Source: Flavobacterium sp. JAD_PAG50586_2
GTDB lineage: Bacteria > Bacteroidota > Bacteroidia > Flavobacteriales > Flavobacteriaceae
Assembly: GCA_023213215.1 (NCBI GenBank)
Contig: CP096136.1
Location: forward strand, 496,001-560,000
Length of the DNA stretch: 64,000 nt
Reading direction: 5' to 3'
Part shown: positions 56,505 through 64,000 of the stretch, in pieces
Layout of the letters: every line of letters begins with the position of its first letter
Position numbering within the stretch: the first letter of the stretch is position 1
The notes under the pieces: generated by a model
Database searches by the model: none
Seen by the model: the letters and a program-made list of their open reading frames with translations, nothing else
Told to the model about the DNA's origin: nothing
Translations under genes and position numbers: made by a program

Positions 56505-57281
56505 ATGAGATCAATATGGACAGGTTCAATCAGTTTTGGGTTAATCAATATCCCAATCAAATTATTTTCGGCAGTAGAGGAAAGCTCTTTGGATATGGAC
56601 ATGCTTGACAAAAGCGATCATGCCAATATAAAATTCAAACGCGTAAATGAAAATACAGGTAAGGAAGTGACTTTTTCGAATATCGTCAAAGGGTATAAAG
56701 TTGATGATAATTATGTTATCCTGGAAGATTCCGATTTTGAAGCAGCCGATGCCATAAAAACCAAAACAATTGATATCCTGAACTTTACTGCGGAAAAGGA
56801 AATCGATCCGATTTATTACGAACAGCCTTATTACCTTGAACCTGATAAAGGTGCGATGAACGCTTATGCATTACTTAGAGATGCACTTCAGGCTTCCAAA
56901 AAAGTGGCAGTTACCAGTTTTGTCCTTCGTAACAAGGAAGGACTGGCAATCCTCAAACCTTACAAAAATGTGATTGTTCTGAATAGGATTCGTTGGGAAC
57001 AGGAAATCAGGGATACATCTGAACTGAAACTTCCACCGGTTTCAAAATCAAAAGCAAAGGAAATGGATATGGCGAATAAACTTGTAGACCAGCTTACCGA
57101 AAAATTTGACATCAGTAAATATAAAGACGAATATTCTACCAAGCTTTTAAAAATCATACATGACAAAGCTAAAGGCAAAAAACAGGCTAAACCGAAACTG
57201 AAAGTGGTACACAAACAAAGTGATGATCTAATGAGTATGTTAAAAGCCAGCCTCGAGACTAAAAAGAAGAAAAGTTCTTAG
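56505..57281 (+). CDS. ku: Ku protein, non-homologous end joining
   Basis: The 258-aa protein is a normal bacterial Ku homodimer subunit. It starts [20 protein letters not shown], the hallmark of the family, and has the beta-barrel ring sequence ([37 protein letters not shown]). A lysine-rich C-terminal extension ([16 protein letters not shown] ... ETKKKKSS) is present, a form known to aid DNA binding and ligase recruitment. It converges on ligD; the two stop codons overlap by 3 bp (57278-57281). Confidence 0.95.
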   Translation: MRSIWTGSISFGLINIPIKLFSAVEESSLDMDMLDKSDHANIKFKRVNENTGKEVTFSNIVKGYKVDDNYVILEDSDFEAADAIKTKTIDILNFTAEKEIDPIYYEQPYYLEPDKGAMNAYALLRDALQASKKVAVTSFVLRNKEGLAILKPYKNVIVLNRIRWEQEIRDTSELKLPPVSKSKAKEMDMANKLVDQLTEKFDISKYKDEYSTKLLKIIHDKAKGKKQAKPKLKVVHKQSDDLMSMLKASLETKKKKSS

Positions 57282-59795
57282 CCTGCTCTATTGGCTTCCA
57301 TCTTCTTAAGGATGCGTTTGATATCTGCCCCTTTACCTAAAACCGGTTTCCACAAATCTCCTTTTTCCTTAAATCTTTCCATTACATTGAAAATAGTAAA
57401 TTGCGATGGCGATAAATTTTCATTTACCTCATCCCATTCTAATGGAGCTGAAACTGTCGCACCTGGTTTTGGCCTTACTGAATAGGGCGCTGCCAATGTC
57501 TGACCTTTACGGTTTTGCAGGAAGTCAATATAGATTTTATGATTTCTTTTTTGATGCTTCGCTCTAAAGTGGTAGTATCGGGCAAACGCGATTGTACTTC
57601 GTGCGATACAAGCTCAGCAAAAATCTTAACGGTATCATAATCATACTTCTCGCCAAGCGGAATATAAACGTGTAATCCTGTGGCTCCTGAAGTTTTGCAA
57701 TAACACTCGGTATTAAGTTCATCCATTACTTCTTTTACTACTAGTGCTGTTCTTACCACTTCTTTAAATTCCTCTTTTGCAGGGTCGATATCGATTACAA
57801 TCCAATTCGGATTATCAATTTTCTTCAAAGTGGAATTCCATGGATTAATTTCTATGCAGCCCAGATTGGCCATATACAGCAAAGTAGCTTTGTCGTTACA
57901 GATAAGGTAATCGATTTCGGCATCATTCGATTCGGAATAAAGCGCTTTTGTTTTTAGCCAGGACGGAACCTTATCCAAATCTAAATCCTTCTGGTAGAAA
58001 CTCTGACCATTGATGCCATTTGGAAAACGGTTCATCGATTGCGGTCGGTCTTTCAGATAAGGTAATATCAAATCAGCCACTTCATTGTAATAATTTACAA
58101 TATCGCCTTTGGTAATTCCGTCGTCGGGGAAGTAAACCTTGTTCTGATTGGTTAAATGAAGTGTGGTCTTTCCGACTTTAAGATCATAATCGCTTTCCCT
58201 TTCGTTTTTTGACACGGATTGCTTTTTGTGCGTTTTCACGGATTTACTTTTTATAAATTTAACTTCATTTGCCTTTTTATCTATTCGCAATCCTAAATAT
58301 ACAGGATGCCGTAAGTGTTTGTCCTGAGTCCACTCCGTAAATTTTACCTGACATACCATTTCAGGTTTCATCCATTGGATTTTATCGCGAAGCGGAACTC
58401 TTTCTGAAACGGGAGGATCATCAGTGAAGATTGGTTTGAATTTACTATAAAGTTCCTTTAAGCTTGCTTCCGTAAATCCCGTGCCGCATTTTCCTATAAA
58501 CTTTAAATCTTTCCCATCATATTGCCCGAGCAATAGGGCTCCGAAATAAGCCCGTGAATTTTTAGGTTCGGTAATTCCGATAATGATTGCTTCTTCCTGT
58601 TGGGAGATTTTAATCTTGAGCCAGTCATCGCTACGTTTTCCAACCAGATAAGTACTGTCGGATTTTTTTGCCATAATACCTTCAGTTTTGTTCCTTTCGG
58701 CTAATTTGAAGAAATTGATACCTTTTGCTTTAATGTGTTCCGAATAAATCACATTGGAAAGTTTTTCTTTCTTTAACAATAGTTGCAAAAGCTCTTTTCG
58801 CTCCAATAGTTTTAGGTTGGTTGTATCATTTCCATCCAGGTTCAATATATCAAAAACATAATACTTTAGATTTCCTTTTTGTGCCTTTAGGTAATTTTGC
58901 AGCAACTGGAAGTCGGAACGTCCCGAAGTGTTTTCTACAACGACTTCTCCATCCAAAACTACATTGTGTTCTATCTTTTTTAGTTCATCAGCAACCGGCC
59001 TGAAATTGCTGGTAAACGAAAGTTGATTCCTGCTAAACAATTCGACGTCGCCTGAATTAATTATAGCAAGTGTCCGATATCCATCATACTTATTTTCAAA
59101 TACCCAATCGGCATCATCGAATGGCTTCTCAGTTGATACAGCAAGCATGGGTGGAATAAATTTGGCTTGGTCAATGATTTGTTTCTTTTTTTACTGTCTT
59201 TTTTTTCGTGCACTGTCGTTCCTGCTTTCTTTTCCATCGACTCTAAGGTTATTTTGGATATAACAGATTTATTTTTCCCGAGGATATCGTCAGTTGTGGC
59301 ATGCTTATCCTCTTTTTTAATGAGCAGCCATGCATTTTCCTGTTTTCCTTTTAGTTTAACCAATGAAAATTCACCTTTGAGTTTTTTGCCTTTCATGATA
59401 AAGCTCAATTTACCTTTATGAAGATCTGCTTTGAGTTTGGTTTCGAGATTACCTTTAAAATCATCTGCCGGAAGATAGGTTCCGTTGTCCCAGACTATTA
59501 CATTTCCGGCACCGTAATTTCCTTCCGGAATCGAACCTTCGAAATCCTTGTAACTATAAGGATGATCTTCTACCATCATGGCAAGGCGCTTTACATCAGG
59601 ATCCATTGATGGTCCTTTCGGCACGGCCCAGCTTTTGAGCACACCATCCATCTCAAGCCGGAAATCATAATGAAGATGAGAAGCAGCGTGTTTCTGGATG
59701 ACAAAAATTAATTCGTTATCCGATTTACCAATCTTGCCTTCGGGTTCAGAAGTAGCTTTGAAATTCCGCTTTTCGTTGTATTTGGTAAGTGACAT
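57278..59795 (-). CDS. ligD: ATP-dependent DNA ligase D (two frameshifts)
   Basis: Three frames form one 839-aa LigD. One base must be added to the T7 run at 59186-59192 and to the T6 run at 57547-57552; the joins then read [20 protein letters not shown] and [18 protein letters not shown]. Domain order is 3'-phosphoesterase ([20 protein letters not shown]), ligase (ENKYDGYR with the nucleophilic Lys, LDGEVVV) and archaeo-eukaryotic-type polymerase ([27 protein letters not shown]). I start at 59795 ([14 protein letters not shown]); 59831 is possible. It seals breaks held by Ku. All catalytic motifs are present, so the shifts are probably not decay. Confidence 0.92.
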
Positions 59796-59905
59796 GGTCT
59801 CTTTTTTGGATGTTACTAAATTACTTTTCAATCGCTAAAATTCTTTACATAATTGAACCCGAATTTTGCAATATTTAAACCTAACTTTATAAACATTAAA
59901 GTAGC

Positions 59906-59913
59906 TAATTTTG
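59906..59913 (+). promoter_or_regulatory. Promoter -7 element of the DNA glycosylase gene
   Basis: TAATTTTG matches TAnnTTTG, 20 bp before the ATG at 59934. Confidence 0.5.
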
Positions 59914-59933
59914 TACTTTAGGATTTTGATTTT

Positions 59934-60418
59934 ATGAAAATTTATTCCTTTCCATCTTTATCTAATCCCGGAGCTACGGTGTTGTTACTTGGTACTATGC
60001 CCGGAGTTCAGTCATTGATTAGAAATCAATATTATGGCCATCCGCAGAATAACTTCTGGCGATTAGTGGCAGCTGTTTTTGATGAAGAAGTACCAACAGA
60101 CTACAGCCAGAAAAAGGAGATGCTGCTACGAAATAAGATTGCGGTTTGGGATGTGCTGCAGGCTTGTGAACGTCCGGGAAGCCTGGACAGCGCGATTGTG
60201 AAAGAAGTGCCGAATGATTTTACAGCCTTTCTGGACGAGCATCCAAATATCAAAATAATTGCTTTTAACGGACAAAAAGCTGGAGCTTTTTTAAAAAGCA
60301 TGTTTGTCTGAAAAGAGATTATACATTTGTAACCCTTCCTTCTACAAGTCCGGCTAATGCTGGTAAAACTTTTGAGCAAAAGTTAAGAGAATGGAAAGCT
60401 ATTAAAAATGCAAGGTGA
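59934..60418 (+). CDS. DNA-deoxyinosine / uracil glycosylase, MUG-like (frameshifted)
   Basis: The N-terminal part has the UDG-superfamily motif in VLLLGTMPGVQSLIRNQYYG and the HPQNNFWRL segment of hypoxanthine/mismatch glycosylases. It stops early at 60311. Adding one base to the T6-A5 tract (60287-60297) extends it through RDYTFVTLPSTSPANAG, the conserved late motif, to a stop at 60418. That gives 161 aa, normal for the family. It removes deaminated bases and opens base-excision repair, fitting the nearby xth gene. It is divergent from ligD (138 bp apart). Confidence 0.85.
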
Positions 60419-60507
60419 AATTTATGCTGTTTACCTCATGTCAACCTGCCTTATAACTTTTCTATTGATTTTTTTACCAATTTTGTAAAGCAGTTAATAC
60501 CTGGCAG

Positions 60508-62063
60508 ATGATGAAAAAAACTACCTATTCGGATTTATCCTCCTAATTACGATACAGCTTCAGGCACAACAGTTTGAATGGCTTGCAACTCCGGCTATAA
60601 CTTTCGGGCTTAATCCGGAACGTATTGGATACCCATCTGCATCGGATAATCAGGGAAATACTTTCGTATGTGGATTTAAGGATAATGCTTTATCCTATAA
60701 CGACGTTTTCGGGAACCTTTGGCTTTTGAAGTATGATCCTAACGGACAATTGCTTTTCAGTAAAACCATTAATGGAACAGTTTCTGCATATACTATGGAA
60801 GTCGATTCAAGCGGTAATCTCTATATAGCTGCTGCTTACGTCAATGAGATTACTGTCGATAATTTACACATAACAACAAACCTTCAAGGCAGAAAGCCAA
60901 TTTTATTAAAATTCAACAGTAATGGTGAATTACTTTGGAGCAAACCTATCGTTCAGGATTTCGTTGACCATTTTAAATCACTGACAATTGACAGCAACCA
61001 AAATGTTTATATCGGTTATGATAACTATGGGGATTCCTATATTGAGAAATTGGATGCTAATGGAAACTCGCTCATGCTTATTACCCAAACGAATGTAAAA
61101 TCGATATCGTCAATAGATATAGATACGGAAGGAAATATTTATGGCGTCGGATCCTGTGCTGAAATGAATGTTAGTTTCAACGGAACAGCGGTAGCAAATT
61201 CACTCCTTTACAACACCTATTTAGTAAAATACAATACCGCCGGACAATTCCAGTGGAAGCATTTTGTAGATGATATAACCTGTCCTGAACCCCAAGTGAA
61301 AGTCCGTACGCCTGATGAAGTCTATTTTAGTTCTTATTTATTTGGGGCATATTCCTTCGGAAGTATTATTTCAGATGGGCCTGCCGATGGCGGTTTCGGT
61401 GATTTCTTTTTGGCGAAACTCAATAATATAGGAGAATACCAATGGGTAAAAGAGGTTCCGGGAAATGGAGAAGTAGATTTAGGGAATCGCAATTTCCTGA
61501 CATTGGACAATAATGGAAACGCTTATTTAGCTACTAAAACCAAAGGAACAATTCAATGGGGTTCTGGAATTAGTACTCAATCTATGGGATTTAACAGTGA
61601 TATTTTAGTACTGAAATATAATCCGCTGGGACAATTGCAATGGGTGAAAATGGCCGGAGGCAGTTCTGAAGACCGTGCCGATGGAATTACGGTTTTGCCT
61701 AATGGCAATGTAATTTTAACAGGAATGGTATATGGCAATGTAACTTTTGATGCTTTGACCCATAACGCAGCCAGTAGTACTTCCTATCCTTATGTAACCA
61801 AAATAAATACAGAGAACCTTGGCAATCATAATCCTGAAACTGCTGCTTCTATGATTGTTTATCCAAATCCCGCGAAAGACGCAATCACTTTACTTACTTC
61901 TGGCTATAGAGGCAACGCCCAGTTATATTCTGCATTAGGACAGATATTGAAAACTATCGTAATAAAAACAGAGGAAACGAGTATTGATATTAGTGAATTT
62001 GCAAGTGGAACTTATTTCCTCCGATTGGAAAATCTGCAAATCGGTAAGATTATCAAATTGTAG
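60508..62063 (+). CDS. SBBP-repeat-type secreted protein with T9SS type A sorting domain (frameshifted in the signal)
   Basis: The signal peptide is in frame only if one A is added to the A7 run at 60514-60520, giving MMKKNYLFGFILLITIQLQA and 518 aa. The body is a beta-propeller-like set of repeats of about 50 residues (LLKYDPNGQLLFSKTINGTV, LKFNSNGELLWSKPI, LKYNPLGQLQWVKMAGGSSE), like SBBP or NHL-type proteins. The C-terminus (MIVYPNPAKDAITLLTSGY ... KIIKL) is a type A T9SS sorting domain. It should be secreted or on the surface; its role is unknown. It converges on the next gene with directly abutting stop codons. Confidence 0.83.
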
Positions 62064-64000
62064 CTATCGAAGCATCGAAAAATGGGATTTAAATGTCTGC
62101 CAAACCAGCTCTCCGTTTTCATCATAGTCTAGGAACTCAACCATAAACCAATAATCTGTAGAAGGCATTAATTTTCCGTTATAGCTTCCATCCCATCCCG
62201 GGCTTTGCGGACTTAACTGCGTGATTAACTTTCCGAATCTGTCATAAATGTATATTTTGGCATTGGGCTGTGCATCAAAATAATGAATATTCCAAAAATC
62301 ATTTTTCCCATCACCGTTGGGCGTAAAATAATTCGGGAAGCCCAATACCGTTACCCGTTTGGTAACATCCGTACAATTATTCACGTCAGTGATGCTAACC
62401 GTATGTACTCCAGGTGTCAACTGCGTAAATACATTGGAAGTCTGGAAAGGAAGGCTATCAATGCTGAAAAGATAAGGCCCTGTACCACCACTGACTAAGA
62501 CTGTTAATGTATTATTATCTGAAAAAGTATTGGTAACAAAGGTTTGGAAATCTTCCACTATTACGGCATTACTTACTATAGAAACTACGGTAGGAGACAC
62601 GCAACCTGTTGCCAGATTGGTAACCAACACCGAGTAATTCCCTTCCACATTTGCAGTATATCGATTAATGGTAATGCCTGGAATTAAAGCGCCATTAAAG
62701 AACCATTGACAGCTATAAAATAAATCGCTCAGTCCTGTATCAAGTAAAGCAGGCCTGAAAATAGTCCCGTTTGGGTCTTTACAGATAGCAAAATTAGTTA
62801 AGAGGGGTTCAGGCAATGGTAAAATAGTAACGTTGGTAGTAACCGGACTTGGTGTACATCCTAAAGTTGCCGGAATAGAATATACAATTTGATGTGTTCC
62901 TGCAATGCTTCCGCTGGGGGTAATCTCACCCGTGCTACTGTTAACTGCAACACCCGAAGGCGCAGTATAAACACCTCCTGTAAACGCAGCAGTACCTGTG
63001 AGTGCAACAGCTTGCGGTGTGTTAACAGACCGACAGAAAGGGCCGCCATAACTAATTGCAGCAGTTGGCAAAACTGTAATGACTACATTCGCATTTACGG
63101 TAAACGCAGGACATCCTCCACCGGCAGGAACAAAATATTCTACCGTATAATTACCCGGTGTAGATGAAGATGGGGTAATTGCTCCCGTCACTGTATTGAG
63201 GGATAATCCGGTTGGAAAGGAACTAAAAGTAGCTGTACCTATAATTCCTGTGCCCGTTAGTGTAGCTGCTTGTGGGCTGGTTTGTGAAGTACAAAAAGGA
63301 GAAGCATATTGTAACACGGCAGTTGACGCAGTAATAATAGTTACCGTTGCGGTTCCATTTATAGAATTGCAGAGTCCTCCATTTTGAGGAACATTGTAAG
63401 TTATTGTGTAAACTCCTCCCTGACTTAGGCTTGGGTTTATTTGTCCAGTAGCAGCATCAATTGACAAACCAGAAGGTGTGGCAGTATAATTTCCTCCGGT
63501 TATTCCAATACCGGTTAAGTTAGGATTCTGAACGGTATTTATATAACTGCAATAAGAAGAAGCACTGTAATTTAGGAATGCCTGTGGCGTTAGATAAACA
63601 GCTACATCAGTCTCTACCGCAGCAGGTGTACAACCATTTGGGACAGGAATGTTGTAACTTACCACATAGCTTCCTGGCGTGCTGGTACTTGGATTAAATT
63701 CACCTGTAAGTGCATTAAGGCTTAATCCGGGAACATTTGCAGTAAAGGTTCCTCCCGTATAATTACCTGTACCGATAAGTGTTACCGCCTTTACTGACGT
63801 TTCTGACGTACAGTAATAATCACTGTCGTAGTTAATCTGAGCGGTAGGTTCCAAATAAACGGTTATACTTTTAGTAATGCTTGTGGAACATCCTAAAGTA
63901 TTGAAAGCCGTAAACTTAACAGTGTAAGTTCCAGGAGCGGGAAAAGAATGTACCGGATTTTGTTCGTTTGAAATGGTTCCGTCACCAAAATCCCAAAGAT
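62064..64000 (-). CDS. Large adhesin with PKD domain, Ig-like repeats and T9SS type B sorting domain (partial)
   Basis: The frame is open to the right edge of the window, so the N-terminus is missing and 645 residues are seen. At the edge is a PKD domain (LWDFGDGTISNEQNPVHSF, then PAPGTYTVKF). About five repeats of roughly 85 aa follow, with signature GGxxTA..GLSLNxxTGxIxPS.S.PGxYxVxY. Related repeats occur in the C-terminal half of the 28848-36813 adhesin. The end (FPNYFTPNGDGKNDFWNIHY ... FKSHFSMLR) is a type B sorting domain. It is the third type B cargo in the window; no PorP/SprF gene is visible beside it here. Confidence 0.88.
   Translation of the reverse strand, partial: LWDFGDGTISNEQNPVHSFPAPGTYTVKFTAFNTLGCSTSITKSITVYLEPTAQINYDSDYYCTSETSVKAVTLIGTGNYTGGTFTANVPGLSLNALTGEFNPSTSTPGSYVVSYNIPVPNGCTPAAVETDVAVYLTPQAFLNYSASSYCSYINTVQNPNLTGIGITGGNYTATPSGLSIDAATGQINPSLSQGGVYTITYNVPQNGGLCNSINGTATVTIITASTAVLQYASPFCTSQTSPQAATLTGTGIIGTATFSSFPTGLSLNTVTGAITPSSSTPGNYTVEYFVPAGGGCPAFTVNANVVITVLPTAAISYGGPFCRSVNTPQAVALTGTAAFTGGVYTAPSGVAVNSSTGEITPSGSIAGTHQIVYSIPATLGCTPSPVTTNVTILPLPEPLLTNFAICKDPNGTIFRPALLDTGLSDLFYSCQWFFNGALIPGITINRYTANVEGNYSVLVTNLATGCVSPTVVSIVSNAVIVEDFQTFVTNTFSDNNTLTVLVSGGTGPYLFSIDSLPFQTSNVFTQLTPGVHTVSITDVNNCTDVTKRVTVLGFPNYFTPNGDGKNDFWNIHYFDAQPNAKIYIYDRFGKLITQLSPQSPGWDGSYNGKLMPSTDYWFMVEFLDYDENGELVWQTFKSHFSMLR

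Overview
The window is typical of a Flavobacterium-like member of the Bacteroidota. It carries type IX secretion (T9SS) sorting domains of both kinds, a PorP/SprF protein, bacillithiol biosynthesis (bshC), and lipoproteins with Bacteroidota-style lipoboxes. Promoters show the TAnnTTTG -7 element and starts lack purine-rich ribosome binding sites.

Layout. 1-18.7 kb is mostly housekeeping: tRNA-Arg(TCT), thiolase, NlpC/P60 hydrolase, a GH13 lipoprotein, cysteine desulfurase, a lipoprotein followed by bshC, a SusE/F-like T9SS cargo protein, ndk, small membrane proteins, a beta-barrel protein, valS, a DUF1573 protein, an aspartyl protease with PDZ domain and an aminotransferase. 18.9-36.8 kb is a surface-adhesin block on the minus strand: a 2655-aa fibronectin-III type adhesin, PorP/SprF, an OmpA/PD40/TPR protein and a second, 2310-aa adhesin. 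37.1-39.9 kb holds two overlapping TPR sensor genes, one with an AraC-type output domain. 40.3-46.8 kb is a TetR-controlled tripartite RND efflux locus with four matching operators. 48-50.7 kb is cyanophycin synthetase. 51-60.4 kb is a stress and DNA-repair island: YceI, Hsp20, iron permease, NDH-2, REC-only regulator, exonuclease III, a histone-H1-like protein, Ku, LigD and a DNA glycosylase. 60.5-64 kb holds two more T9SS cargo proteins, the last running off the right edge.

Ten genes are broken by 13 single-base indels. Eleven are missing bases in homopolymers of 4-7; two are extra bases. Correcting each restores an ordinary full-length family member, so I annotate them as single genes and suspect sequencing error. 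Intergenic DNA is unusually structured: three tandem arrays of 21-22 bp period with alternating unit types, a cluster of eight alternating GAGCAA/TTGCTC words, two copies of a flavobacterial structured element, and orphan terminators that may end small RNAs.
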